Assembly: GCF_023016805.1 (NCBI RefSeq)
Contig: NZ_JALKCH010000002.1
Location: forward strand, 124,001-188,000
Length of the DNA stretch: 64,000 bases
Origin: Ancylobacter crimeensis
GTDB taxonomy: Bacteria > Pseudomonadota > Alphaproteobacteria > Rhizobiales > Xanthobacteraceae
Direction of reading: 5' to 3'
Below, in pieces: positions 16,207-25,782 of this stretch. The notes below the pieces were generated by a model, which saw nothing but the letters and a program-made list of their open reading frames with translations, was not told where the DNA came from and made no database searches. Numbering within the stretch: position 1 is the first letter of the stretch; each line of letters opens with the position of its first letter. Both the position numbers and the translations under genes were made by a program.

Positions 16207-17334
16207 ATGAAGTCCCGCGCTGCCGTCGCCTGGGAGGCGAAGAAGCCGCTCACCATCGAGACTATCGAGATCGGCGGGCCGAAGCCCGGCGAGGTGCTGG
16301 TCGAGATCATGGCAACCGGCGTGTGCCACACCGACGCCTATACGCTGGAAGGGCTGGATTCGGAGGGCAAGTTCCCGGCGATTCTCGGCCATGAGGGCGC
16401 GGGCATCGTGCGCGAGGTCGGCGCCGGCGTCACCTCGCTGAAGGTCGGCGACCACGTCATTCCGCTCTACACGCCGGAATGTCGCAACTGCAAGACCTGC
16501 CTCTCGCAGCGCTCGAACCTGTGCACCTCGATCCGCGCCACCCAGGGCCAGGGCCTGATGCCGGACCACACCTCCCGCTTCTCCTGCGATGCAATCGGTG
16601 GGAAAAGCTCGGAGATCTTCCACTATATGGGCTGCTCGACCTTCTCCAACTTCACCGTGCTGCCGGAGATCGCGCTCGCCAAGGTCCGCGAGGACGCGCC
16701 CTTCGACAAGATTTGCTACATCGGCTGCGGCGTCACCACCGGCATCGGCGCGGTGGTCTATACCGGCAAGGTCTGGCCCGGCGCGAATGTCGTGGTGTTC
16801 GGTCTCGGCGGCATCGGCCTCAACGTGATCCAGGGTGCCCGCATGGTGGGCGCGGATCGGATCATCGGCGTCGACATCAACCCGGCCAAGGTCGAGATGG
16901 CGAGGAAGTTCGGCATGACCGACTTCATCAACCCCAAGGATGTCGGCAACGACAAGGTGGTGCAGGCGATCCAGGACCTCACCGATGGCGGCGCCGACTT
17001 CACCTTCGACTGCACTGGCAATGTGAACGTGATGCGCCAGGCGCTGGAAGCCTGCCACCGCGGCTGGGGCACCTCCATCGTCATCGGCGTGGCGCCGGCG
17101 GGGGCGGAAATCTCCACCCGCCCGTTCCAGCTCGTCACCGGCCGCAACTGGCGGGGCAGCGCGTTCGGCGGCGCGCGCGGGCGCACCGACGTGCCGAAGA
17201 TCGTGGACTGGTACATGGAGGGCAAGATCAACATCGACGACCTGATCACCCACACCATGCCACTCGACCAGATCAACACCGCCTTCGACCTGATGCACGA
17301 GGGCAAGTCGATCCGCTCGGTCGTGATCTACTGA
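16207..17334 (+). CDS. frmA: S-(hydroxymethyl)glutathione dehydrogenase / class III alcohol dehydrogenase
   Basis: Zinc-dependent medium-chain dehydrogenase (375 aa) that oxidises S-hydroxymethylglutathione, formed from formaldehyde and glutathione, to S-formylglutathione; class III enzymes also reduce S-nitrosoglutathione. Catalytic zinc ligands are visible at C40 (TGVCHTD) and H62 (GHEGAG), and the structural zinc Cys set at C92, C95, C98 and C106. The NAD site is VFGLGGIGL, and the class III signature [10 protein letters not shown] is present. It lies 34 bases after frmR and 11 bases before the hydrolase, forming a complete detoxification operon. Confidence 0.97.
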   Translation: MKSRAAVAWEAKKPLTIETIEIGGPKPGEVLVEIMATGVCHTDAYTLEGLDSEGKFPAILGHEGAGIVREVGAGVTSLKVGDHVIPLYTPECRNCKTCLSQRSNLCTSIRATQGQGLMPDHTSRFSCDAIGGKSSEIFHYMGCSTFSNFTVLPEIALAKVREDAPFDKICYIGCGVTTGIGAVVYTGKVWPGANVVVFGLGGIGLNVIQGARMVGADRIIGVDINPAKVEMARKFGMTDFINPKDVGNDKVVQAIQDLTDGGADFTFDCTGNVNVMRQALEACHRGWGTSIVIGVAPAGAEISTRPFQLVTGRNWRGSAFGGARGRTDVPKIVDWYMEGKINIDDLITHTMPLDQINTAFDLMHEGKSIRSVVIY

Positions 17335-17345
17335 GGGCAAGCGCG

Positions 17346-18182
17346 ATGGAAACCGTCTCCAAGGCCAAGTCCCATGGCGGCGTGCAGGGCGTGTATAGGC
17401 ACGACTCCGCCGCCACCGGCACCGCCATGACCTTTGCCGTCTTCGTGCCGCCGCAGGCGGAAGCGGGGCCGGTGCCGGTCGTGTGGTATCTGTCCGGCCT
17501 CACCTGCACCCATGCCAATGTCATGGAGAAGGGCGAGTACCGGGCGGCGGCGGCCGAGCATGGCGTCATCATTGTGTGCCCGGACACCAGCCCGCGCGGC
17601 GAGGGGGTGCCGGACGAGACGGACAACTGGCAGTTCGGCTCGGGCGCGGGTTTCTATCTCGACGCCACCGAGGCGCCCTATGCGGCCAATTACCGGATGT
17701 CGTCCTACATCCTCGACGAACTGACCGGGCTGATCGCCGCCGAATTCCCGGCCGATATGACCCGGCAGGGCATCTTCGGCCATTCCATGGGTGGACACGG
17801 CGCGCTCACCATGGCGCTGAAGAATCCGGGCCGTTTCAGAAGCTGCTCCGCCTTCGCGCCTATCGTCGAGCCCTCCACCGCCGACTGGTCGCGTCCCGCG
17901 CTCGAAAAATACCTCGGCGCCGATCCGGCGAGCTGGCGTGCCTATGACGCGGTGGCGCTGATGGCGGATGGCAGGCGCTTCCCGGAATTCCTGGTGGATC
18001 AGGGCACGGCCGACCCGTTCCTCACCACCGGCCTGCGCCCGGAACTGCTGGAGGCGGCCTGCGCCCGCGCCGGCATCCCCCTCACGCTCAACATGCGCGA
18101 AGGCTACGACCACTCCTACTACTTCATCTCGACCTTCATGGCCGACCACCTCGCCTGGCACGCCAGGCGGCTCTCGGCATAA
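17346..18182 (+). CDS. fghA: S-formylglutathione hydrolase
   Basis: Alpha/beta hydrolase of the esterase D family (278 aa), hydrolysing S-formylglutathione to formate and glutathione, the second step after FrmA. The nucleophile elbow is GHSMGG (S147), the acid lies in LVDQGTADPF (about 217-225) and the base in YDHSYYF (H256). The oxyanion region LSGLTCTHANVMEKG is fully conserved. ATG 17346 is taken as start, 11 bases after the frmA stop; the upstream open frame is frmA read in another phase. Formate would need a separate formate dehydrogenase, not encoded here. Confidence 0.96.
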   Translation: METVSKAKSHGGVQGVYRHDSAATGTAMTFAVFVPPQAEAGPVPVVWYLSGLTCTHANVMEKGEYRAAAAEHGVIIVCPDTSPRGEGVPDETDNWQFGSGAGFYLDATEAPYAANYRMSSYILDELTGLIAAEFPADMTRQGIFGHSMGGHGALTMALKNPGRFRSCSAFAPIVEPSTADWSRPALEKYLGADPASWRAYDAVALMADGRRFPEFLVDQGTADPFLTTGLRPELLEAACARAGIPLTLNMREGYDHSYYFISTFMADHLAWHARRLSA

Positions 18183-18383
18183 GGAGCTGCCGAGCGCTTC
18201 GCTCGACTGGCGGCCTCGGCGCGAGATTTCCGTGCGCCGCATGGTCGGAACATGAGCGGACATAAGCGCGGCGGCGAAATAATCTCTCAGCACGAGAGCC
18301 GGTTTCGCCGCCGTTTCGTTTGCGCCCGCGGGCGAACGGGGAGGGGTGGCCGGGCGTACCCTGTTGGCAAGGAGAGCCCCCGC

Positions 18384-19595
18384 GTGGCGGTCCAGACCTT
18401 TCCCCCGATGCGTGCCCTTTCTTTGACCGGAGGCGCCGTCCCGCAGCGCGGCTTCACGCCGGCCGAGTTCGAGCACCGCCTCGCGCGGGCGCAGCGCATC
18501 CTCCATGCGCACTGGCTCGATGCGGTGTTCGTTACCTCGCCGCCGAATGTCCGCTACTTCACCGGGTTCGATTCCCAATTCTGGGAGAGCCCGACCCGCC
18601 CGTGGTTCGTCGTGGTGCCGGCGCAGGGCAAGCCGATCGCGGTGGTGCCCGAGATCGGTGCGCCGGAAATGGCGCGCACCTGGCTGGACGATGTCCGCAG
18701 CTGGCCGGCCCCGGTCCCTTCGGATGACGGCATCTCGCTGCTGCGCGCGACGCTGGAGGCCATTCCCGCCCGGTTCGGGCGCATCGGCGCCGAGCTTGGC
18801 CGGGAGATGAGCCTGCGTATGCCGGTGACCGACTTTCTCACCCTGCGCGACACCCTGTCCCGCGAAATCGTGGACGGCTCGCCGGCGATCTGGGAGATGC
18901 GGCTGGTCAAGACGGACGCCGAGATCGCCCACATCGCCCATATCTGCGCGATCGCCAGCGACGCCTATGAGGCGCTGCCCGCCGCCATCTCCGTCTGCGA
19001 GAGCGAGCGCGAGGCGGTGCGCAAGCTGCGCATCGACATCGCCCGCCGCGGTGCGGATTCCACGCCCTTCATGCCGGCCATCTCCGGTCCCGGCGGGGTG
19101 GACCAGATCGTGTGCGGACCCGGCGACCGGATTCTCGAGGAGGGCGACATCCTCTTCATCGACACCGGCTCGACCTTCGACGGCTATTTCTGCGACTTCG
19201 ACCGCAATTACGCGATCGGCACCCTGTCGAGCGAGGCGGCGCGGGTGCATGAGGCGCTCTGGCTCGCCACCGAGGCGGGCATCGCCGCCGCCGTGCCGGG
19301 CGCGACGACGGACGAGGTGTGGCGCACGATGAATGCGTATCTCGAAGAGGCCGGTGCCATCGGCAACAATGTCGGCCGGCTCGGCCACGGCCTCGGGCTG
19401 CAACTCACCGAGCCGCCCTCGCATCGCCCGGGCGACGGCACGATCATCGTCGAGAACATGGTTCTCACCATCGAGCCCGGCATGGAATACGCTCCCGGCA
19501 AGATGATCGTGCATGAGGAGAACATCGTCGTGACCGGCGACGGGCCGCGCCTTCTGACCTCACGGGCGCCCCGCGACATGCCGGTCATCCGCTGA
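18384..19595 (+). CDS. M24 family metallopeptidase-like hydrolase (Xaa-Pro peptidase/creatinase fold)
   Basis: Pita-bread fold protein of 403 aa with the creatinase N-terminal domain (residues about 25-165, DAVFVTSPPNVRYFTGFDSQFW) and the M24 catalytic domain. All five metal ligands of true M24 metalloenzymes are present: two Asp in FIDTGSTFDGYFCDF, His in GRLGHGLGL, Glu in LTIEPGMEY and Glu in HEENIVV. This argues for a metal-dependent hydrolase rather than creatinase, which lacks some of them. Family members include Xaa-Pro dipeptidases and ectoine hydrolase DoeA. No ectoine genes are near, so the substrate is unknown. GTG 18384 is chosen for AAGGAGAG eight bases upstream; ATG 18408 is an alternative. 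Confidence 0.85.
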   Translation: MAVQTFPPMRALSLTGGAVPQRGFTPAEFEHRLARAQRILHAHWLDAVFVTSPPNVRYFTGFDSQFWESPTRPWFVVVPAQGKPIAVVPEIGAPEMARTWLDDVRSWPAPVPSDDGISLLRATLEAIPARFGRIGAELGREMSLRMPVTDFLTLRDTLSREIVDGSPAIWEMRLVKTDAEIAHIAHICAIASDAYEALPAAISVCESEREAVRKLRIDIARRGADSTPFMPAISGPGGVDQIVCGPGDRILEEGDILFIDTGSTFDGYFCDFDRNYAIGTLSSEAARVHEALWLATEAGIAAAVPGATTDEVWRTMNAYLEEAGAIGNNVGRLGHGLGLQLTEPPSHRPGDGTIIVENMVLTIEPGMEYAPGKMIVHEENIVVTGDGPRLLTSRAPRDMPVIR

Positions 19596-19792
19596 GCCGG
19601 GAACGGGAAGGCGGGCGGCAGGGAGCCGCAGATCCCCGGAATCGGGAAGGACCTCCGCGCTCTCCGCTTCCGGGCCCGCCGCTTGCCCGCATGCAGACCT
19701 ATTCGAAAGAGGCCACGACAGTTCGGCTCTCCTGGATCATCCTGTAGCCGCCCGGCCCGTTCGTCCGGGAGCACGGTACGAGGGGAGGCTCC

Positions 19793-20854
19793 ATGGCTCG
19801 TCAGCCGGTGCCGCGCGGCGCCATAGGATCGCTCATCCTCATCGCGGGCATCGTCGCGGGTTCTGTCGCGGCGTTCTCCTATACCGGCGGGTTCCTGTCG
19901 CCCGGTCGACTGACGCCGGAGAAGCTGCTCGCCGGGCTGGCGCCGTCGGGCGGCGCGATTCCCGGGCACAGGCGCAACCACGCCAAGGGCATCTGCTTCA
20001 CCGGCACCTTCCGGGCCAGCGGGGCGGCTGCATCGCTGTCGCAGGCCCGGGTCTTTGCCGCGGGCGACTATCCCGTCATCGGCCGCTTCAATCTCGGCAC
20101 GCCCGATCCGCAGGCGGCGGACGGAACGGTGCGGGTGCGCGGCCTCGGGCTCCAGATCACCACGCCGGACCGGCGGCAATGGCGTTCGGCCATGATCGAT
20201 GCGCCGGTCTTCCCCGTCGCGACCCCGCAGGCCTTCTACGGATTGCTTCAGGCGGCTGGCAGCAAGGATCCGGACGCGATGAAGAGCTTCATCGCCGGCC
20301 ATCCCGAATTCCCGGCCTTCGCCGGCTGGGCGGGAAGCGCGCCGTACCCCGCCAGCTATGCCGGAACCGCCTTCAACAGTCTCAATTCCTTCCTGCTGAC
20401 CGATGCCGCCGGCCGGCAGCAGGCGGTGCGCTGGTCGTTCCGGCCGGAGGCGCCGCCGGAACCGATGAGCGCGGCGGATTTCGCCGGGCTCGGGCCGAAC
20501 CATCTCGCCGAGGAGATCACCAAGCGGGTCGCGCAGGGGCCGCAGCGCTGGACGCTGGTGCTGACCCTCGCCGAGCCGGGCGACCCGACCGCCGATCCCA
20601 GCCGGCCGTGGCCGGAGGACCGGCGCAGGGTGGAGGCCGGGACCCTGACCGTCGAGCGGATCCAGCCCGAGCCGGACGGACCGTGCCGCGACATCAATTT
20701 CGATCCCACCATCCTTCCCGCGGGCATCTCGCTGTCCGACGACCCATTCCCTGCCGCGCGCTCGGCCGCCTATGCGCGCTCCTTCAACCTGCGCACCTCG
20801 GAATGGAAGGACTATCCCCGCGAAGCCGGGGCGACGGGAGCGCCCCGACCATGA
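19793..20854 (+). CDS. Membrane-anchored catalase-like heme peroxidase (SrpA type)
   Basis: Catalase-fold protein of 353 aa, much shorter than true catalases (~480 aa or more), with an N-terminal hydrophobic segment (IGSLILIAGIVAGSVAAFSY) acting as signal anchor, so the domain should sit in the periplasm. The distal heme His is H63 in RRNHAKGICF and the proximal ligand pair R-x3-Y is R323/Y327 in ARSAAYARSFN. Related small catalase-like proteins work as organic-hydroperoxide peroxidases rather than as catalases. The next gene, a cytochrome b561, overlaps by four bases; this pairing recurs in proteobacteria and suggests electrons are supplied from the quinone pool. Confidence 0.9.
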   Translation: MARQPVPRGAIGSLILIAGIVAGSVAAFSYTGGFLSPGRLTPEKLLAGLAPSGGAIPGHRRNHAKGICFTGTFRASGAAASLSQARVFAAGDYPVIGRFNLGTPDPQAADGTVRVRGLGLQITTPDRRQWRSAMIDAPVFPVATPQAFYGLLQAAGSKDPDAMKSFIAGHPEFPAFAGWAGSAPYPASYAGTAFNSLNSFLLTDAAGRQQAVRWSFRPEAPPEPMSAADFAGLGPNHLAEEITKRVAQGPQRWTLVLTLAEPGDPTADPSRPWPEDRRRVEAGTLTVERIQPEPDGPCRDINFDPTILPAGISLSDDPFPAARSAAYARSFNLRTSEWKDYPREAGATGAPRP

Positions 20855-21486
20855 GCGACACTCTCCGCGATCGTTCGCGTGCCCCGCGCCCGGCGCGGTT
20901 CAGCCGGCTCCAGCGCAGCCTGCACTGGCTGATGGCGGTGGCCGTCATCGCCATGCTGTTCATCGGCGTCGGCATGGTGTCCACCGTCTCGCCGGCCTAT
21001 GTGCCGCTGCTGACCACCCACAGGACGCTCGGCATCGCCATACTGGTGCTGGCGGTGCTGCGGCTGGCGGTGCGCGCCGCTCGCGGCACCCCGCCGCTTC
21101 CGGTCGACCTGCCGCGGCCGATGAAGATCGCGGCGAAGCTCTCGCATGTCGCCCTCTACGGGCTGATGATCATGATGCCGCTGATCGGCTGGGCGATGGT
21201 ATCGAGCGCCGGCAATCCGGTGCTGCTGTTGGGGGGCGTCCAGCTACCCCCCATCCTGCCGGCGAACGGCGCGATGCACGCGGCGCTGTGGAAGGCCCAT
21301 GCCGCGCTGGCCTTCTGCTTCTTCGCGCTGATCCTGCTGCACCTCGCCGCCGGGCTGTTCCATGGGCTGCTACGGCGCGACGGCGTGTTCGAAAGCATGG
21401 CGCCGGTGTCGTCGGAGCGGAGGCGGGAAGCGCCCGTTATGTCTGAATCCGCCACACGGTCCCGCCGGTCGGATGATTCCGCCTGA
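20851..21486 (+). CDS. Cytochrome b561 family protein
   Basis: Four-helix inner-membrane diheme cytochrome (211 aa). Heme-ligand His residues are visible in the expected places: H25 (QRSLHWLMA), H57 (TTHRTLG), one in AKLSHVALYG and one in KAHAALAFCF. It starts with ATG overlapping the stop of the peroxidase gene (ATGA), so both are made together. In such pairs the cytochrome oxidises quinol and passes electrons to the periplasmic peroxidase. The C-terminal tail of about 35 residues is polar and cytoplasmic. It is convergent with a GNAT gene. Confidence 0.92.
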   Translation: MSDTLRDRSRAPRPARFSRLQRSLHWLMAVAVIAMLFIGVGMVSTVSPAYVPLLTTHRTLGIAILVLAVLRLAVRAARGTPPLPVDLPRPMKIAAKLSHVALYGLMIMMPLIGWAMVSSAGNPVLLLGGVQLPPILPANGAMHAALWKAHAALAFCFFALILLHLAAGLFHGLLRRDGVFESMAPVSSERRREAPVMSESATRSRRSDDSA

Positions 21487-21500
21487 TCGGAAACGGCTCC

Positions 21501-21550
21501 AGAGCATTTTCGAGCGAAGCGGATACCGGTTCGCGTGAAGAAAATGCGAC
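21501..21550. repeat. Intergenic palindromic repeat of Hyphomicrobiales type
   Basis: The stretch contains GCATTTT (21504-21510) facing AAAATGC (21541-21547), with the inner segment GAGCGAAGCGGATACCGG then TTCGCGTGAAG. I recognise this wording as a dispersed repeat common between genes in Rhizobium-related genomes. It sits in the convergent gap between cytochrome b561 and the GNAT gene. Confidence 0.65.
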
Positions 21551-21562
21551 CAGTCAGTATGT

Positions 21563-21603
21563 TAGAGCCGTTCATCGAGCCCGTTAAACGATGAATGGCT
21601 CTA
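21563..21603. terminator. Bidirectional stem-loop between convergent genes
   Basis: A 15-base stem pairs 21563-21577 (TAGAGCCGTTCATCG) with 21589-21603 (CGATGAATGGCTCTA), with one wobble and an 11-base loop. The stem overlaps the stop codon of the minus-strand GNAT gene (21601-21603). Its position between convergent genes suits a terminator for both strands. Confidence 0.6.
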
Positions 21604-22182
21604 GCGGGTCGAGAGCGGCAAAGGCGGCGGCGGCGCGCCGCTTCCTGCGCCCAGCGAGCGCTGCACCATCACGCTGTCGGCCCAGCGGCCATAGCGATAG
21701 GCGACGCCCGGCAGATAGCCCACGCGCTGGAAGCCGAAGCGCTCGTGCAGGCCGAGCGAGGCGGCGTTGTCGGCGTCGATATAGCCGATCATCTGCCGGA
21801 AGCCGGTGGCGGCGCAGGCGTCGATGAGCTCGCCGATCAGGCGGCTGCCCACCCCGCGCCCGACATGGTCGTGATGCACGTAGATCGAGTGCTTGACCGT
21901 GTAGCGATAGGCCGGCCGCTTGCGGAACAGCACGACATAGGCATAGCCGACCACCACCCCGTCCACCGTCGCGGCGAGGTGGGGAAAGCGACGGTTCTTC
22001 AGGTTCTTGCGCCGGTCGCGCAGATCGTCCGGCTCCGGGCTGCCGTCCTCCATCCCCGCTTCCACGCCGCGATTGATGTGGCGGCGATAGATGGCGAGCA
22101 TGGCGTCGACGTCGCTGTCGCGGGTCGGGCGGATGACGATGGCGCCGGGGTCGTGGCCGGTGCGGGCGTGGGGCTGCTCCAT
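21601..22182 (-). CDS. GNAT family N-acetyltransferase (phosphinothricin acetyltransferase-like)
   Basis: Acetyl-CoA-dependent N-acetyltransferase of 193 aa. The fold reads from VIRPTRDSDVDAMLAIYRRHI through the acetyl-CoA pocket HHDHVGRGVGSRLIGELI (R/Q-x-x-G-x-G/A motif) to NAASLGLHERFGFQRVGYLPGV, the order seen in the Pat/MddA group that acetylates phosphinothricin or methionine sulfoximine-like compounds. The true substrate is not known. It has an N-terminal polar extension of about 12 residues and a Pro-rich C-terminus. ATG 22182 has AGGA eight bases upstream. Confidence 0.85.
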   Translation of the reverse strand: MEQPHARTGHDPGAIVIRPTRDSDVDAMLAIYRRHINRGVEAGMEDGSPEPDDLRDRRKNLKNRRFPHLAATVDGVVVGYAYVVLFRKRPAYRYTVKHSIYVHHDHVGRGVGSRLIGELIDACAATGFRQMIGYIDADNAASLGLHERFGFQRVGYLPGVAYRYGRWADSVMVQRSLGAGSGAPPPPLPLSTR

Positions 22183-22255
22183 GGGCGAATCCTAAAGCAT
22201 CTTCATGCCGCGCCGATACCCGTCCGGCCGGCAAAAGGCGGCGAGACCGGCGGCC

Positions 22256-24622
22256 TCAGACCGCCGGTTCAGCCACCACATAGGTGTAGAGCCGCACCCG
22301 TCCCGCCACGTCGGTCTCGCGATAGACGCCCTGGATCTCGACATCGAAGCCGGGGAAGGTGTTGAAGCAGGCCTCGAACATGCGCAGATAGTCGATCATC
22401 GGCTTCGCCCGTTCGGTCAGCCGCTCGCCCGGCACCACGGTCGCGATGCCCGGCGGGTAGACCACGAAGGGCGTGGTCGCGATGCGCCCGGCGATCTCCC
22501 CGATCGGCAGGTAGTCCACGTCGTTGCGCACCAGTGCGCGGGCGGCGTCGTGCGGCGACATCGCGATCTCCGGCAGGTGCGCGGCGCCGAACTGGCGGGC
22601 CTGCAGGGCGCTGACATCGGCGTCGCGGAAGAAGCGATGCATCTGCCCGCACAGGTCGCGCAGGCGTATTCCGGCATAGCGGGCCGGCCGGCGGCGGACG
22701 AATTCCGGGATCACCTCCTCCAGCAGCGCATTGTCGTCATGCAGCTTCTTGAAGGCGACGAGGCCCGAGATGAGCGTGCCCGCCTTGGAGGCCTCGACGC
22801 CCGGTGTGAGCAGGAAGAGCAGCGAGTTGAGGTCGTTCTTCTCCGCCACGATGCGATTCTCGCGCAGATATTGAGCCACCACCGGCGCAGGGACGCCGTG
22901 CTCGGCATAGGCGCCGGTGGCGCGGTCGAAGCCGGGGGTCAGCAGGGTCAGCTTGTTGGGGTCGGTCATGGCGAAGCCGGGCGCCATATCCTTGAAACCG
23001 TGCCACGCCGCGCCGGGCGTCAGCTCCCAGAAGGCGGGATCGCTGGCCAGAAGATCGGTCGCGACGTTCTCCCACGCCACCTCATGGGCGCCGCCGGGGC
23101 GCGCGGCGTCCGGGATCGCCACCCGGTCGGGCACGAAGGGCTCGAAGAACCAGCGCCGCTCGGGCCGCTGCTCCTTCTCCTCGAATTCGCGGCGCACGGC
23201 GCGGATCTTCTTCCGCAATTCGATGCCGAGCCGGATGGTGTCGTCCCACAGCACCTCGCCGGAGCGGCCCTTCATCATCTGCGCCCCGACATCCAGCGAG
23301 GCGAAGAGCGGATAGAAGGGCGAGGTCGAGGCGTGCTGCATGAAGCTCTCGTTGAAGCGCCGGTGCTCCACGCGGCGCTTCTGGCCCTTGATGTGGCGAT
23401 CCTTCATGTGAATCTGCGAGGCCTGGCTGAAGCTTGCGAGCTGCTTGTGGGTGGACTGGGTGGCGATGATGCCCGGCGAATCCGGCCCGAGCGCCTTCAA
23501 TCCCATGGCGAAGCGCCGGGCATAGAGCGGGTGGAACTTCATGAAGCCGGCCCAGGCCTCATCGAACAGGATGTAGTCGGCGAGGTGCCCGATCCGCTCC
23601 AGGATCATCTCGGCATTGTGGATGGTGCCGTCATAGGTGCACTGCTCAACCACCGCGACGCGGAAGGGGCGGGGCTTCTTCCAGGCCTCGGGATCGGTCA
23701 CCAGCGGATGGGTACGGATGGCCTCGCGCAGCGCGGTCTCGTCCAGCGCGGCGAAGTCCATCGGCCCTATCAGGCCGTGGGCGTTGCGCTGCGTGGGCAC
23801 ATAGACCGGGATGCCGCCGGAGATCAGCAGCGCGCCGTGATGGGCCGCCTTGTGGTTGTTGCGGTCGAACAGCACGAGGTCGCCGTCGGTGACGAGCGCG
23901 CCCAGCGCCACCTTGTTGGAGGTGGAGGTGCCGTTCAGCACGAAATAGGTCTTCTCCGCGCCGAAGATCTTGGCCGCCTCCTTCTGCGCGGCCAGCGCCG
24001 GGCCTTCGTGGGTCAGCAGGTCGCCGAGGTCGAGCACGGAATTGTCGAGGTCGTCGCGGAACACCGCCTCGCCCAGATGCTCCATGAACACCCGGCCGAT
24101 CGGGCTGCGCGAATAGAACACCCCGCCATTGTGACCGGGGCAGGTCCAGAGCTGGTTGCCTTCCTCCGCGTAGTCCACCAGCGCGCCGAAGAACGGCGTC
24201 TTCAGCGTCTCGGCATATTGCTTCAGCCGGCTGATGAGGTTGCGGGCGATGAAGGTGGGCGTCTCCTCGGCGAGGAACACATAGCCGTCTATGAAATCGA
24301 GCACCTCGACCGGCACGTCCTCCAGCCGCTTGCGGCGGATCAGCAGGATGATGGGGAAGTCGAGCCCGCGCCGGCGCATCAGGTTGATGAGGGCGGAGGT
24401 CTTGCCCTCAAGTCCCTTCTTGCCCCAGTCCACCATCATGCAGCCGATGGCGGCGTCGGTCTGCACCGCGATCTCGGCATCCTCGAGATTGCGGGCATGC
24501 ACCACCTCGAAGCCCGAACGCTCGATCTCGGACACGATCTGCCCGTAGCGCGCGCCCTCCAGATCGGCGGAATCGAAGGCCGGGGTGGCGAACAGGAAGG
24601 TGAAGCGGCGAAAATAATCCAT
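22256..24622 (-). CDS. Orn/Lys/Arg decarboxylase, PLP-dependent (ornithine/arginine decarboxylase type)
   Basis: Fold-type I basic amino acid decarboxylase of 788 aa, similar in length to inducible AdiA/SpeF enzymes. The N-terminal response-regulator-like wing domain spans about residues 10-135, the PLP domain about 155-450. The family PLP attachment pattern is intact (TQSTHKQLASFSQAS, Lys393), as are FDEAWAGF (D354) and the substrate entry stretch WTCPGHNGG. It removes the carboxyl group to make putrescine, cadaverine or agmatine; the sequence alone does not decide which, although ornithine is the usual substrate in this order. ATG 24622 has GGGGGA upstream. It is divergent from the PPK2 gene, with a 230-base gap. 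Confidence 0.9.
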   Translation of the reverse strand: MDYFRRFTFLFATPAFDSADLEGARYGQIVSEIERSGFEVVHARNLEDAEIAVQTDAAIGCMMVDWGKKGLEGKTSALINLMRRRGLDFPIILLIRRKRLEDVPVEVLDFIDGYVFLAEETPTFIARNLISRLKQYAETLKTPFFGALVDYAEEGNQLWTCPGHNGGVFYSRSPIGRVFMEHLGEAVFRDDLDNSVLDLGDLLTHEGPALAAQKEAAKIFGAEKTYFVLNGTSTSNKVALGALVTDGDLVLFDRNNHKAAHHGALLISGGIPVYVPTQRNAHGLIGPMDFAALDETALREAIRTHPLVTDPEAWKKPRPFRVAVVEQCTYDGTIHNAEMILERIGHLADYILFDEAWAGFMKFHPLYARRFAMGLKALGPDSPGIIATQSTHKQLASFSQASQIHMKDRHIKGQKRRVEHRRFNESFMQHASTSPFYPLFASLDVGAQMMKGRSGEVLWDDTIRLGIELRKKIRAVRREFEEKEQRPERRWFFEPFVPDRVAIPDAARPGGAHEVAWENVATDLLASDPAFWELTPGAAWHGFKDMAPGFAMTDPNKLTLLTPGFDRATGAYAEHGVPAPVVAQYLRENRIVAEKNDLNSLLFLLTPGVEASKAGTLISGLVAFKKLHDDNALLEEVIPEFVRRRPARYAGIRLRDLCGQMHRFFRDADVSALQARQFGAAHLPEIAMSPHDAARALVRNDVDYLPIGEIAGRIATTPFVVYPPGIATVVPGERLTERAKPMIDYLRMFEACFNTFPGFDVEIQGVYRETDVAGRVRLYTYVVAEPAV

Positions 24623-24852
24623 CTGGGTCCCCCGGCTCTGAAGTGGCTGCGAGATGTCCTTCGCCTTCATGACAGGACGACGACATCGCCCCGACAACGC
24701 GGCGCATGCCGATCCTTTCCGCGAGGGCGGAGGGAACATGCACAGATCGGGGCACGTTCATGGGCGGCGTTGCAAGGGGCAGCCGCCTGTTGCAGCCTGC
24801 CCGTCAGGTCCGCAGGTGCCGCGATCCTCGCGGCTGCGGCAGGAGGTGCCCG

Positions 24853-25695
24853 ATGGATTTGCGCCAGAAGCTGATGATCAAGCCGGGATCGAAGGTGAAG
24901 CTCAAGAAGATCGATCCGGGCTGGCATGGCGCATTCACCTCCGACGACGAGGCGAAGGAGGAACTGGCGCGCAACGGCAAGCGGCTCGCCGACCTGCAGC
25001 AGCTGCTCTATGCCGACCGCCGCCATGCTTTGCTCATCGTGCTGCAGGGCATCGACGCCGCCGGCAAGGACGGCATCTGCTGGCGGGTGATGGGGGCGAT
25101 GAACCCGCAGGGCACCTATGTGAAGAGCTTCAAGGTTCCCACCGAGGAGGAGCGCTCTCACGATTTCCTGTGGCGGGTGCATGCCTTCACCCCCGGTCTC
25201 GGGCAGGTCGCGGTGTTCAACCGTTCGCATTACGAGGACGTGCTGGTCGCCCGCGTGCACAATCTGGTGCCGAAGAAGGTGTGGTCCGCCCGCTATGAGC
25301 AGATCAACGCCTTCGAGGAGACTCTCGCCGCCGCCGGCGTCACCATCCTTAAGTTCTTCCTCTATATTTCGCCGGAAGAGCAGCTGGAGCGGTTCCGCGA
25401 CCGGCTGGACGATCCGACCCGGCAGTGGAAGATCAGCGAGTCGGACTATACCGAGCGCGAGCGGTGGGGCGACTATATGGACGCCTATGAGGCGATGCTG
25501 GAGAAATGCTCCACCGACATCGCCCCGTGGTACGTCATCCCCTCGAACCACAAGTGGTTCCGCAACCTCGCCGTGTCGGAGATCATCGAGCAGGCACTGG
25601 TCGGCATGAAGCTGGAGCCGCCCAAGCCGAGCGTCGATATCGCCCGCATTCGCGCCGCCTACCACAGCGCGGTGAAGAACGGCACGCCGGGCTGA
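24853..25695 (+). CDS. Polyphosphate kinase 2 (PPK2) family nucleotide phosphotransferase
   Basis: P-loop kinase of 280 aa that transfers phosphate between polyphosphate and nucleotides. Walker A is GIDAAGKDG (66-74), Walker B lies in QVAVFNRSHYEDV (118-130), and a lid module runs near 190-215 (RLDDPTRQWKISESD). The stretches MNPQGTYVKSFKVPTEEE and HDFLWRVH match the class of PPK2 enzymes that use AMP or ADP as acceptor. ATG 24853 follows a perfect AGGAGG site by six bases; the open frame upstream lacks coding character. It stands alone between the decarboxylase and the polyol operon, so no pathway partner is evident. Confidence 0.92.
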   Translation: MDLRQKLMIKPGSKVKLKKIDPGWHGAFTSDDEAKEELARNGKRLADLQQLLYADRRHALLIVLQGIDAAGKDGICWRVMGAMNPQGTYVKSFKVPTEEERSHDFLWRVHAFTPGLGQVAVFNRSHYEDVLVARVHNLVPKKVWSARYEQINAFEETLAAAGVTILKFFLYISPEEQLERFRDRLDDPTRQWKISESDYTERERWGDYMDAYEAMLEKCSTDIAPWYVIPSNHKWFRNLAVSEIIEQALVGMKLEPPKPSVDIARIRAAYHSAVKNGTPG

Positions 25696-25782
25696 CGGCA
25701 CGCGGGGATGGCGGCGCGGCGCACGCCGGGCTCGCGACGCGTCGCACTGGACGGGGCGGCGAGCCGGGGTTAGACCGCTGGC

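Noticed and set aside
18384-19595. Creatinase or ectoine hydrolase assignment for the M24 protein
   Set aside because: All five metal ligands argue against creatinase, and no ectoine pathway genes are nearby, so a specific name is not justified.
22205-24874. 889-codon plus-strand open frame across the decarboxylase gene
   Set aside because: Antisense to the decarboxylase, which has an intact PLP signature; no coding character in the shadow.
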